DNA from: Cristatella mucedo
Lineage: Eukaryota > Bryozoa > Phylactolaemata > Cristatellidae
Direction of reading: 5' to 3'
DNA: 64,000 bases
Assembly (NCBI GenBank): GCA_009760855.2
Contig: WPIO01000004.1
Span: 2,811,001-2,875,000, forward strand
Made by a program: the position numbers and the translations under genes
The notes under the pieces: model-generated
Seen by the model: the letters and a program-made list of their open reading frames with translations, nothing else
Told to the model about the DNA's origin: nothing
Database searches by the model: none
In this document: one piece after another, positions 24,134 to 35,923 of the stretch
Layout of the letters: every line of letters begins with the position of its first letter
How positions within the stretch are numbered: the first letter of the stretch is position 1

Positions 24134-24470
24134 TTGACTCTTCCAAGGCAGCCGCGTGCCAGCGCTGCTCCTCGGAAAGGGGACGCTGCCGAAAGCGCTC
24201 TCCAGCTGTCGACCTACGCTGCCTGCCATCAGGGTCAGGCACGGCCCGGTCCTGAACCATCCTCGTACCGCCCTCCCCCCCCCCCGACGAAACATCCGCC
24301 GCAGTGGGCGGCGACTGACAAATGCGCCCAGCGGCGACAGCCTCTTAACGTCATCGTTGAAGACGGTACAGCGACACTTTTAATCTGCGTCGCGGCCCCG
24401 CTGGATAAGGACGAGGATGCCGCGACGGAGACCACGGATCGCACGCTCGAGAAGTACGCCGGCATCCAAT
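24134..24470 (+). pseudogene. possible R2/NeSL-like LINE 3' coding remnant (endonuclease-like motif)
   Basis: The frame ends LNVIVEDGTATLLICVAAPL, then DKDEDAATETTDRTLEKYAG. The pattern 'V.D..A.LI.V..P.D....A......KLEKYA' resembles the region near the restriction-like endonuclease of R2/NeSL-type LINEs. It is interrupted at about 24470 by a family B LINE. Identification is from pattern memory only. Confidence 0.35.
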
Positions 24471-24810
24471 GTGACTTTCGCTCTGCAGGTCCTAGACTGT
24501 GGAACTCGCTTCCACAATTCTTACGCAACGACATCTACTCTCCAACTGCCGACTATGGCACATCTTTTTCAGCGGTCCTGAGCTGCTACTTCTATGCTAC
24601 TCACTACCTCAACTGCTCTCCTAACTCTGCCATGCTCCCCACTTTCTCTTTGTTGCGTGAGACGAAGTCTGTTGGCTACCGAATGCGTACCGAAAGCCGC
24701 TTAGGCTGTGAGTGCGCTATACAAAACTCTCCTGCGTAGCACCCACGTGGTCTGTATGACTTTGTGGAGTTACTGAAGGAGATACATTACATTACATTAC
24801 ATTACACTTT
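24470..24810 (+). mobile_element. LINE family B, 5'-truncated, with (ACATT)n tail
   Basis: It starts at FRSAGPRLWNSLPQFLRND and reads open to RMRTESRLGCECAIQNSPA and a stop. It ends GACTTTGTGGAGTTACTGAA and four or five ACATT units at 24783-24806. This is a clean example of the family B 3' end. Confidence 0.9.
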
Positions 24811-25135
24811 CCTACCCAAGGGCGAGCGTCGGCCTCTTCGTCAGCTGCCGCTCATCAGAAGAGCTCCCTCGGGTCGTGGCGCCCGGGCAATGAGCGGCGC
24901 CTCGACCCACACGGCGTCAAGTCAGCATGCCAGCGGCTATCACGGAAGCTGTGAGCGAGCGATGAGGTGCACGCGGCAGCACCGAAGTGTGGGCCCAGCC
25001 ATCCGCGGGGGGGGGAGAGAGCGACTGCTAGGTACCGAGGTGTAAAGCTCGGCCCGTGGTGGAGGCCGGCTTGCTACCTGCTTTTGCCTAGTATTATGAT
25101 TGTATAATGAAATAATTAGTCGACTCTTCTTTTCT
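24811..25135. other. GC-rich sequence, unassigned
   Basis: It may continue the element interrupted at 24470. The open frame to 25045 has no motif that I recognise. Confidence 0.3.
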
Positions 25136-25143
25136 GACTAAGC

Positions 25144-25330
25144 CAGTGGTTCTCAGCCTGTGGGTGGCGACCCCTTTGAGGGTCGAACGTCCTTTTCACA
25201 GGGGTCCATTAAGACCATAGGAAAACACGCAGTTCCACATTTTGCACACAATAGTTTTATGGTTGGGGGTCACGACAGCATGAGGAACTGTATTAAAGGG
25301 TCGCGGCATTAGGAAGGTTGAGAACCAGTG
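25144..25330. mobile_element. SPIN-like hAT MITE, copy 2, with perfect 8-bp target duplication
   Basis: It starts CAGTGGTTCTCAGCCTGTGG and ends GGTTGAGAACCAGTG. It is flanked on both sides by GACTAAGC (25136-25143 and 25331-25338). The eight-base duplication is the hAT hallmark. It is 187 bp like copy 1, with about 30 differences by eye. There is no coding capacity, so it would need a hAT transposase from elsewhere. Confidence 0.92.
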
Positions 25331-25338
25331 GACTAAGC

Positions 25339-26124
25339 AGAATAATGCGTATGGCGTTCACCCCAAACTAGTGATGTTCTCCGTACCGTCTATGCAATTA
25401 ATCGTATCTCTAACGGGCGACAACTCTTGTAGAGGATAATACCCAGTTGCAAACTTGGCGCCGCCCCTAAAGTAGCGCTTCGTCAAAATTGCTGTTCTCT
25501 AATACAACATGCAGGAGAGATGTAACTGTGTATTCGCACGACCCTCAATTCAAAGTGAAGCGAAAGACTTGTCTCTCTTCAATTCCACTTATAAATCTTT
25601 CGCCTCTTACAAGAGACTTCCGTAGGGAGAAACGTGTTTTAATAAAAATTACCGTGGAGGTGAAGCGTCAACTTTCGTCAGCTGCATTCGTCGTTTTATT
25701 TCAGATTACCCAGCTTTGAAGACTTTGCGTTTTTCGCCAAGCCCACCTGCGAATTCCTAGATGGCTGCGCCCTAAGCGTCTGGCCCGCAGCTTCTGTACG
25801 GTGCCCTTCAGGTTTTCCTGGGAGTGCCCTCGGAAGATTTGCACTCCAGCTTGTTTTTGGCGCAGTGACAACTGCAAAGCTCGTGCCAGCTGACGGCATC
25901 GGGTATGGCCACCTCGGGGGCCGTGCTCGGGGCTCCTTCGGGAGTTTCGGCCTCCTCGCAGAACCGGCCGGGGTCCTTTTCCGACGCGGTTCGTAGCGAG
26001 ACAGCTGGCAAAGTATTGCCGGCGGACCCTCTGCTTTCGAGCGGTGGAAACTAGCTGGTGGTGATAGCGACTGCATATAACTGGTGTGCTGGAGGGGGTG
26101 CCATCGGCACAAATTGGGCTACTT
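25339..26124. other. no recognised gene; GC-rich minus-strand frame
   Basis: The minus frame 25696-26112 is Pro/Arg/Ser-rich. An alternative minus frame carries CSCHCAKNKLEC. Neither is recognised, and no splice support was found. Confidence 0.35.
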
Positions 26125-27305
26125 ATATTAATAATAATAATAATATACTAGTAATGAACTTGATAAAGCGCCCTCAGAGAACTTAATCTCTCTCTAGGTG
26201 CTTTACATTTGCTGCAAAGGGAAATGCAATTGAATGGTGAGTAATATCATGCTTGACAAACAAACAAAATGAATAATATGTTTAGGGGTGACATGCACAG
26301 GGTCAGCATGCAAATGTGGTTAGAGGCAGCATGCACAGTGTCAGCACCCATAAGCACATGAAGGACGCATCACAGGGACCCACTAAATGCTGTCCTAAAT
26401 AGGTGTGTTTTTAAATTTCTTTTAAATGTGGTAGGGTCAGGGGATGTTCTGACGCAGGTCGCGAGGGAGTTCCAGGCTTTGGGAGTATACGAACTAAATG
26501 CACGGTCTCCAAAGGATTTAAGGTTTGTATGAGGTATTTCTAGACTGTTGGATTCCGAAAAGCGGGTGGTACGATGCTTGGCCTGATGGGGTAGTATATC
26601 TGACAGATAGGCTGGAGCCATAGAATGAAGAGACCTAAAAGTGAGCGACAAAACCTTGAAGTCAATCCGTTGCTTGACTGGTAGCCAGTGCAGGTCGTCG
26701 AGAAATGGAGTGATGTGGCAACTGCAACGCTCACGACCGACAAGCCTAGCTGCCGAGTTCTGCACCAGCTGCAATCGCCTGATCGCACATGCCGGTAGGC
26801 CAGCGAGCAGTGAGTTGCAGAAGTCGAGACGGGATGTCACGAATGCATGGACCAACTTGGACGTGGTGTCCTTATCTAAACAAGCCCGAATTTTAGCAAT
26901 GTTATGAAGCTGAAAATAAGCAGATTTGACTGTGGAGCTGATGTGGTCGTCTAACGAGAGGTCACTTTGGAATATGACACCTAGATTTCGAGCTGATTCA
27001 ACTGGAGATATGCTGGCAGAGCCAATTTTTAGTTTCAGCCTTTCTAATTTGTGAATCACACTGGGTTTTCCCATAATTAGTAAATTATTTTTATCGTCAT
27101 TTAGTTTTAGAAAATTTGCTGCTATCCACGTGCGGATGTCATCAATACATGCAGCAAGTGAGTTGAGAGAATTTGAGGTGCTCGAAGGCTGGGAGGGATC
27201 AAAGCAAAGGTACAACTGAGTGTCATGCTCATAGAAGTGAAAGCCTAGATTGTGCTTGGCAATCACATCAGCAATAGGGAGAGTATAAAGAGAGAGCGGT
27301 GAGTC
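26125..27305 (-). pseudogene. LINE family A, longest open RT frame, catalytic box mutated
   Basis: The frame 27317-26370 (315 codons) encodes LYTLPIADVIAKHNLGFHFY, then EHDTQLYLCFDPSQPSSTSN, then the whole C-terminal region to FRTAFSGSL. The catalytic YADD reads YEHD, so one of the two key Asp residues is gone and the enzyme would be dead. The 5' cut lies just upstream of the box. The 3' UTR and ATT tail are complete. Confidence 0.92.
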
Positions 27306-27479
27306 ACCGCCCGGCATTCGATTAGTCTTTGATTAATACCAGTCGCCGGCAGCCTGTGTCGGGCTTCTCTACGGGGGAACGGGTGCGGCAGCAGGCCGCA
27401 GCACACCTTCGCCGGAAGCGCATCACCGCCATCTTATCCGGCCACTCGCGGCCACCACGCGGACTTGGCGACGACGGTC
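27306..27479. other. short GC-rich unassigned stretch
   Basis: It lies between LINE copies; nothing is supportable. Confidence 0.4.
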
Positions 27480-27850
27480 ACGGCTTGGCTCCTCCGTACA
27501 GCTAGCTGAACTGCTGCACCAGTTTCAGCCTCTTTGCGCCCTCAGGTCCTGTGTGGACTATAAAATAGCCGTTCCACTCCTCTGCTTAAAGACCGTTGGC
27601 AACAGAAGCTTTAGCTCTGCAGGTCCAAAACTGTGGAACTCGTCTCCACGATTCTTACGCAAAGACAACTACTCTGCTGCTACCGACTCGTCTTGGCTCG
27701 TCTTTTACAGCTGTCCTGAGCTGCTACTTCCACGCTACTCACCACTTCACCTCCTCTCTTGACTCTGCTGTGCTTCCCACTGTCTCTTTGTTGCATGAGA
27801 CAAAGTCTGTTAGCTACAGAATGCGTACCGAAAGCCGCTTAGGCTGTTAG
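27480..27850 (+). mobile_element. LINE family B fragment
   Basis: It has frameshifted GLAPSYS/LAELLHQFQPLCALRSC, VGNRSFSSAGPKLWNSSPRF and RMRTESRLGC segments. It is cut before the ACATT tail, where a SINE head begins. Confidence 0.85.
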
Positions 27851-27965
27851 TGAGTCATAATGGCTCACTATTTAAGGTGGTTGCTTTTCACGACCTCGGC
27901 CCCGAGGTCATGGGTTCGAATCCTGCGGTGGGTGATCCTTTATCGCATGGTCGGTTCCCTGCAGG
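27851..27965 (+). mobile_element. tRNA-derived SINE head
   Basis: TTAAGGTGGTTGCTTTTCAC (A-box side), a GAGGTCATGGGTTCGAATCC B-box and GGTGGGTGATCCTTTATCGC. It has the family 2 head; the tail is replaced by other DNA. The anticodon stem is not convincing for a functional tRNA. Confidence 0.6.
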
Positions 27966-27984
27966 AGTGCGGCAAGCCAGGGCA

Positions 27985-28480
27985 CAAGTTAGGCGATGCT
28001 ACTGTGGATCCGTTTCCGGCGGAGGCAGGCGGAACCTCCGTCGCCCATGCTCATCGATGTGGCAATGGAGCTCCTTGTCCGCCAGTTGGCCAAAAAAGCC
28101 TTCAAGCATGGCTATCAGCTCGGCGCACCGGATCTCTTGGTGTGTGCTATGGCCGATGACCACGCTGTCTTCGCAAAGTCTCCATGGGGCTTGCGACGAC
28201 TGTTGAAGTGTGCTACAGCCATTGCATCGCCCTTCGGAATGCGGTTTCGCACGTAGAAGTGCCGTATCATGGTGAGGCACTCTAGAGTGGTTGGTCGCGT
28301 CCCTTCCACGATTGTTGACGCCACTGTTCCTGTATTTGAGCAGAGCGAGTCTCAAGTGTACCCGGGAGCCCCCCCCCCCAAGGGCTTCGCCTACCCCAAG
28401 GCCAAGGTTAAGGTTAAGGCCGAGGTTAAGGCTGCAGCCGCTTCCCTCTCCATGGACACGGATGGCAGAACACTCTCTTG
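27985..28480 (+). pseudogene. R2/NeSL-like LINE reverse transcriptase remnant
   Basis: It reads AEPPSPMLIDVAMELLVRQL, then PDLLVCAMADDHAVFAKSPW, then GLRRLLKCATAIASPFGMRF and a stop before KCRIM. The motifs (G)DPLSPMLF, ADD with both Asp kept, and GL..LL......GM.....KC are the RT palm motifs of R2/NeSL-type LINEs. They differ from families A and B here. About 160 residues remain. A hexamer run follows at 28398-28434. Confidence 0.65.
28398..28434. repeat. AAGGTT/AAGGCC hexamer run
   Basis: Six imperfect hexamers give AAGGCCAAGGTTAAGGTTAA and so on. In the RT frame they read as alternating Lys and Ala/Val. Confidence 0.8.
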
Positions 28481-29490
28481 AATGATGATTCAACCAACTT
28501 ACTGGTTATGGGAAAACCAAGTGTAATTTAGAAATTGGAAATTTTGACGCTCAAAATCGGCTATGCCAGCATTTATCCTGTTGAATCTGCGTGTAATCTA
28601 GGTGTCCTGCTCCAAAATTACCGTTCCTTAGACCATTACATCAGCTCCACAGTCATTTCTGCCTACTTTCATGTACATACCATTGACTCACAATCAAGCA
28701 GCGAATCGACGTCAAATTTCAAAGTTCGGGCTAGCTCATTGGGAGACACTCTATCCAAACTGGTACATGCATTTGTGACATCCTGTCCCAACTTCAGTAA
28801 CTCGCTACTTTCTGGTCTCCATGCGTGTGCAATTAGGCACTTACAGTTGATGCAAAACTTTAAAGTCTAGGCTCGACTTCGGGAGCATCGCAACGGCCAC
28901 AGCACACTACTTCTCGCCGACCTGCACTAGCTCCCAATCAAGCAGTGCATCGACGTCAAGGTTATGCCACTCACTTTTAGGTCCCTCTATTCTCTGGCTC
29001 CAGCTTACCTATCAGAACGACTCCCTCATCAGGCTAAGAATCGTACAACCCTCTCTTATGGCTGAAAACGTTTAGCCATACCTAGTAAGAACCTCAAAAT
29101 AATCGTTGCGGAGATCGTGCCTTTAGTTCGTATGGTCTCAAAGCCTTGAGCTCACTACCGACTGACCTTACGACATCCCCTGACTTGACGACATTAAAGA
29201 GGGAGCTAAAACTGTATCTATGTATCAGAGTATTTATTCGGTCCATGTGATTCGTTTTTTGTGTGCTTATGCGTGCTGACACTGTGCATGCTGACATGCT
29301 GACACCGTGCATGCTGCCACTAACAGTTTTTCTATGACGACCCTGGGCATACCACTTATAACCATGTTTTACTTGATTTTATTGAGCATGCTGCCACTAA
29401 CCATTCGATCGTGCATCCTTCAAAATATATGAAAATTGGCTAAAAATAAATTAAGTTCTGTGAGGTTGCTATACAACATTTATTATTATT
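28481..29490 (+). mobile_element. LINE family A, old diverged copy
   Basis: It follows the family from LNDDSTNLLVMGKPSVI through a duplicated STVISAYFHVHT region, LADLH, SLAPAYLSE and GDRAF to an eroded 3' end with ATT. It has many stops, so it is clearly older than the 11, 19, 21 and 26 kb copies. Confidence 0.75.
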
Positions 29491-29499
29491 TATATCGTC

Positions 29500-30000
29500 C
29501 AGAGGAAGAATTTTTCTCTGAATCCGTTGATAGGGCGTCGTCGCAGCTCTTGTAGCATAGCAGAACCTGAATGGCTGAACCTCGGCAATTGTTTGACAAG
29601 CCTTGCAGCCATATTGCTAGCTGCAGACATTTATTGGCTCTGTTTGCTAGCATAAAACTGAAACAGAATTGCATTAATTGAGCCCAGATAGATCTAGGAA
29701 GCTAGTTGCAATTTAGGCAAGTTATCATGGTAGAAAGTCCCTAATCCTAGATATGGATTGGACGGGATCTCTTGTTGTGATGGCAGCCTCTTTCGAGAAA
29801 TTTTAAAATTTAAGAAGTTATCAAAGAAGGCACCTAAACTCCGCGCAAATAGCTACGATCACACAACAGAATCTCCTTTAAGAAGAGGAAAGTCAGCGAG
29901 TCTTGCTGGACGCTTGGGGTTGCCTATGAGTAGGCGTTCGGTTTATCATCAATTTGGTTCAGCAAATTAGCAAGCTACAAATGCTAAAATGTCTGCATTG
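29500..30000 (-). mobile_element. LINE family B fragment reaching further 5'
   Basis: The minus strand carries LLNQIDDKPNAYS, then a segment similar to 11791-11990, then the KAGLSNNCRGSA-type region like 10320-10450. Several stops are present. Confidence 0.55.
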
Positions 30001-30014
30001 CTCTGATTGATGCA

Positions 30015-30757
<743 letters not shown>

Positions 30758-30928
30758 CTTGATTCGGAGAGTAACTTCATTACCGAACGCACCGGCATCC
30801 GAGCTGAAACTTTCGGGATCGCCCCATATATTGAGAACTCTAGTCACAGCAGCAAACAGTTTTGACGTTTCCCATTTGTAGTTTTGCAGAAGCAAGATGA
30901 AATCGCCGCCGAAGCCAGTAAGCTCCAA
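30758..30928 (-). CDS. orphan candidate exon (57 codons)
   Basis: It is bounded by a weak acceptor (GCCAGAGTAG) and a fair donor (AAG/GTTTGT), phase 0 on both sides. It encodes ELTGFGGDFILLLQNYKWET, then SKLFAAVTRVLNIWGDPE. Composition looks protein-like, but I do not recognise it, and no partner exon was found. It sits 0.5 kb 3' of the FBXW10-like stop on the same strand. It could be chance. Confidence 0.25.
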
Positions 30929-31075
30929 CTACTCTGGCAAACTTAAGTGTCAAAGTGTGACTCTCTGAGAGTGCAAGGTGCAGAGCTGAGTAGGGGCAGG
31001 AGCAGCATGGCGTCTTGCTCCTCAGCTCAGCTAAGAGCCGTCATAGACCTCGCCTGCAGATACTGCGACAGCTGC

Positions 31076-31081
31076 TTTATT
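31076..31081 (-). promoter_or_regulatory. candidate polyadenylation signal of the FBXW10-like gene
   Basis: A canonical AATAAA reads on the minus strand about 360 nt after the FBXW10-like stop codon. The position suits a short 3' UTR. The hexamer is common by chance, so this is only a candidate. Confidence 0.35.
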
Positions 31082-31440
31082 TTTAAAACTGAGTATCTAA
31101 GGTAAACGGGCTTCCAGCCGCGGTGCGAACTGACGCTCCCACATGAGGAAATACGACGGCTCGGTAGACAATGGCGCTGGTCGAGACTGGATGAGACTAC
31201 CGGTCGATCGCCGTCCATCATTGTAGGGGCGGGTGATTTTCGAGAGGGGCAACCACTGCCGGCTAGAAAGATCTGAGAATGTTTACGGAATTCCAGCCTT
31301 GGCCGCCGCTCGAGCGTCGTCCAAACCACAGCAACTAAAACTGCCACCTCTCACTAGCAATTGGCCATTTCGAGCCGCTCCTGCCCGGGCGGCGAAGTCC
31401 GACGATTGTACCGTCAAGTGCCGCAGGCCGAGCGTCGGGA

Positions 31441-32686
31441 TCAGTTGCTGGTGCGCGAGGCGGCCTTGGCAGTGGCCGCTCGAGGGGAGGTTTTAGTTCG
31501 GACCACCATCTGCTCCTGCGTGTAAGTCTTCAGCCTCAGCGGCGTGAATGAGCAGAGCGAATATGCGGCCGGCACTGCGGCACGGGCAGGCGCAGACTGA
31601 GGCTGCTTCATTTCGCCTTTGCCATCCGAGCTCAGTGCGGCGGCTGCTACGCTTGGATACATGAGCATGGGCACTGTGCACATTTCCGTCGCCGTGGTGC
31701 TAAGTGGACCGCACCGGTGCCGCTCGATCACGCTGGCTGATCTGCGGGTGACTGTCATGCCTAGCGTGTCGGCAAAGCGAACCAGATCCGGCGGTGGAGG
31801 CTCGGCCCCGCGCGACGCTGGCTGTGGCGGAGCCGTCATCGGCCGAAGCTCACCGGTAGGCGGCGTCCGGCGCTCTGACAACGTTCCTGGAGCCGCTTCG
31901 CCAGCCCAATCGCGTCCGAGTAGCTCTGTCCACTGCGACCGGCTTACCTTCACCTTGACCCTGCTATCCACTTTCGGTGGCGATGAGTGAGGCCGGCCGG
32001 GAGACTTTCTCGCATCGCTCGGCATTGCGTCGTCGCCATCACACCCGCTGCCGCCGCCGTCGTAGCCGCTGACTGTCGGTCGGAGCAAGCTGCCACTGTG
32101 ACCGTGCACCTCACCGACACCGCCGCGTATCTGCCGCTTCAGGATCGTCTTAACCTCGTCAAGCGAGGTATCGCCAAAGCAGGAGATGTCTGAACTTTGA
32201 AAGGCCCACGACACGCGGCGCCCGGAATGCGATGCTGTTACCACCGCCTGGGCCGTCCTGGCCGACGGTTGCCAGACAGTAACGTCTGACACTCGAGTGG
32301 GCTCCGAGTCGGCGCGATGCTCGCCATCATCCTCCAAGCCCACTGAGTCAGCACTGCCACCGCCGCCGTCCCCGCCACCCGACACCCTCCACCTTCGCCG
32401 CCGACCGTCGTCCGAGGTTGCGGCAGCGACAGAGCGAGCGCGCCGCGACTGGGCGCTTCGCAGGCGTGACGGCGCTGCGCTTCTCGTTAGCAGACGCCGA
32501 TCGGCGCAGTCCGCCTGCTCTGATCGGTGCGCACGAGCGTACGCATACGAGCGAGGCTTCAGCGGCGACCTAGCGAACGCGTTGCTCGGTACGAGCGAGC
32601 TCATCTTGTCCGTGCCGAGACTGTAGTCCCACTCTACAGACTCGAAGCTGAGCATCAACACGTTGCTCTTCGTGTTCACAGTGAGG
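31441..32686 (-). CDS. FBXW10: FBXW10-like exon 10 (propeller closure and disordered tail, stop)
   Basis: The acceptor is GTCCATACAG. The exon opens LTVNTKSNVLMLSFESVEWD, the propeller-closing strand of FBXW10. It then runs as one open frame of about 380 residues rich in Ser, Arg, Gly and Pro to TGA at 31443-31441. The tail has poly-Gly, RRRR and PPPP runs and no domain that I recognise; it is probably disordered. The frame stays open for 1.2 kb in GC-rich DNA, so length alone is weak evidence, but no better donor is needed. Confidence 0.85.
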
Positions 32687-35600
32687 CTGTATGGACAAGA
32701 AAGAAGATGAATAAGAGCTCAATGGGGCACAAAAAACGCCGCACACCTGAAGGACAGCACGGGCAGAAATCTGAGCGTCCATGAATACCTCAAAGGTATA
32801 TGATGAATGATATCTCACTCTGCCCGTTACTCGATAGCAAACTTAATGAGTCATCGCCGACATTAAAGTGCTCTAGCACCGTTGCCCTAGGTTTCCTAAA
32901 TAGCTTGCAATGTCAGACCTCGAGAATCATGTTACAACGAAATACACCGGATGGAGTGCTCTGGCACAAATTTGCACGTCCACTAAGATCTCAAATGTGT
33001 ATTTCGAATGCGCCCTCACTCGATCCGGCACGCTATCACAAACTGCCTTACCAATCTTGTCTCAGCCATTAAATACAATACATTGTCGTTATCACAGACC
33101 TCAGCCATAAATATATATCAACGGTCCAGGTCACAAACAGGTATCAAATTGTATTCGCCCAAATCCTCAAAGGCCACAATTCAGTGGCTCACTCACAAGT
33201 AGGCATCAAGCGGGAAATTCACCATCCAAAGCGTGAGAGTCAAGCTAAAAGTGCAGCATCTGATATTCATCCACCTTCGCACCTGCGAGCTGCTTAGTTC
33301 AGCGAGCTTAGTCTTGGCCACCTCCGCAGCGTCTCGGAGGTTCTGTCACGCTACAGCCTTGGCTGTCCTATAGCCAAAGCCGGCCTCCATTAATCTCCCC
33401 AAGCCTCTCATCGCACTATCTTCATCTCATAATCTTCTTTCCTGTCAACCTATCAATCTATGTTTCTTTCGATATATTATGAGTCCGTTGTGCTTTTTCT
33501 TTTTCTATCATATCATCTAGGCATGGGTTATTATCAACGGCATGCGAGCAGCAAGTGTTTTGGAGCGACTCCTTCGATTGGCTGGAGCCGCGGGTGAGGT
33601 CGCTTACTGCCAGCAAACTAGCGAAATCTGTCAACTGTGTAACACAGGTTTAGCTCTGTCAGACCGCGAAAAAAAATTCCGAGGTAGCTATTACTTTGCC
33701 CACCGTCAGCACGCCAATGAGATCCAGGGCAGCGTTCCAGAAACGACGACGAGGTTTGCCACTTACCAGTCGCCTGCAGCAGTCAGCGATATGATAGGGT
33801 CGCTCTGACTGTTGCCGCGCATTATCCGACAGCACTGTCCCGTGATGAGGTTCCAGATCCGAACTCGCCCATCTTCAGCACCGGTGATGACGCGTAAATA
33901 CATGAATTCCACGCTCGTTACTTCGCTACAACGTGTGCGATTGCTTCCTTGGCCGCAGCGCTTGCGGAGGCTGTGCTCGCTGCCGCTTGCGCTCGGAAGC
34001 TTCGTTCGTTCGACGAAGCGAACGCATAACGATGCCATTCAAGGAACCGGCCGGCCGGCGGTCGGTGCTCATTGTGGGCTCCGATTTGGCCAAAGCTCAG
34101 CTCTTAAGGCGCAGCGTTGGCGGCCGCCGAGCCTCAGATCGCTGCACCTCGGTGCAACAGCCCGAACACCATCTTTAGGGCGTCTCGCCCTACGACCGGT
34201 TTGCTCCGACAGTTTTCCGCTTCCCTTCCAAAGCTCAGCCTCCTCAACGAGTTCCTGGCTACCAGGGACCAAGCTGTGCAATTTACCCCGCTGCCGCTGA
34301 AGCTATAGCTTTAGATGAATTCTAAAATCTCCGTTCATACTGTTCTTCAGCCTCTTTAATGAGTCACTGGCTGCGTAATATACCAGTTAATGTACTTTTT
34401 CAAAACTAAGCTGTGCAATATGTTCCACAAAAGTTGCCAAGGTGCGTTTCATGAGCTAATCCCAAGGGATGACTCATTGCGCCTTTGACCTATTGAGCCC
34501 GTGACCCCCTTGATCTCTGGGACAGAGGGTCTGTGAATGTGGATGCCCTTTTCCGGTTTCGTCGTCTTCGTAACTCGTTCTCTCGCTTAAAGTGTTATAT
34601 GCATCCACTGATGACCGGTCGTTTGCAATGGCGTGAACTGACTGAGAAATATTTGTATCAAGAGGAATCGCACGACGTGCACTTCCGGTCACAAAGCCGC
34701 CAGGCCGCTTTAAGAAGGGCTGCGTTAGGTGGATTAGTGAGCTTCGGCGAATGTACGTGTGCATCATGCATGATCTAGTCGTGGAAAAGCACATGCATGT
34801 AATTGAATAAGCGTGGAAGTTAGTCGTATTCAGCTAAGGTACTAGCCTTGTGCGGTGCAGCCAAGTTTTGACCTTTCTAAGTGTGCTTCATTAAGTCGAT
34901 ATGAAAAGAAGAATCTACCACAGCGCAAAAAACTGTCTAACTTACCAGGGGTGACGCAGTGCCATTACGCACTTGTCGTGTTTCCCTTGACTGCTCCACG
35001 CCAGGGCATAGCCGTCCCTGCTTGTAGTTACAATATGCCACTTATCAAACTTCACTGCCGTAATTTCACCTTTATGCCCAGCAAGCAGCTGTAAAAACAC
35101 CAAAGACCAATGAGCTCAAGTGTTTCGTGTTTGACCAGTGGGCTTGAGCTTCACTTTCTCGAAGGCACTCGCCATGTGTCATTTAATGCTGCCCACGTGT
35201 CCTCGTCCAGCCGCCTCTGAAGTACCAGTAAATAGCAGCTTAAGAAGCTTGGGGCAGCAGTGCATGCGAGCTCTCACCTTGACCAGCTTTCCGGTCTCGA
35301 GGTTCCAGACCTTGACCCTGCCGGCTTGACAGCCGCTGATGCAGAGCTCCTGGGACAGCGCAACGCACATGACGGGATGCTTATGCTTGAATGTCCTCAC
35401 GCACTTGCCTGTGCCAATGTCCCACACTGTGAAAGAAACGATGATATCTAGACAGTCTGCCTACTTGATGGTCACCGGTGATCAACCGACCACCCGCTAA
35501 CTGTAGCGGCCTGCTTACAGTCATCAATCACCTGCTCACTGTATCGGCCTTCCGACAGCCATGCACAGGGTACATCGACTTAAGTTACAGCTTCACCTGA

Positions 35601-35840
35601 CATATAGCTCTAGGGAAGGGAACCCAGCCGTATGCGCCACCCCGGGCCAACTCGAAGCTACGTCGCCCGATAAGACCTTTCAAGCTTGCAATGCCTGGCA
35701 TTTGTCGAAGTCTTTGTCAAAGTCCCTTCCAGACGCAATTATGGCTTCGCTCTAGCCCTCGGCATGGTTTCTCTTTTTCGCTCTCTATCTCCACTATTCT
35801 CCGTCTTCTTGTCAATGTCTCTTGCAGCGGTTCCTACCTC

Positions 35841-35923
<83 letters not shown>

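Noticed and set aside
24134-24739. 201-codon frame as a host gene
   Set aside because: It is a chance fusion of an older element remnant with the LINE B frame starting at about 24470.
27851-27925. Functional tRNA gene
   Set aside because: The A- and B-box-like parts are present, but the stems do not pair well and similar heads recur with SINE tails.
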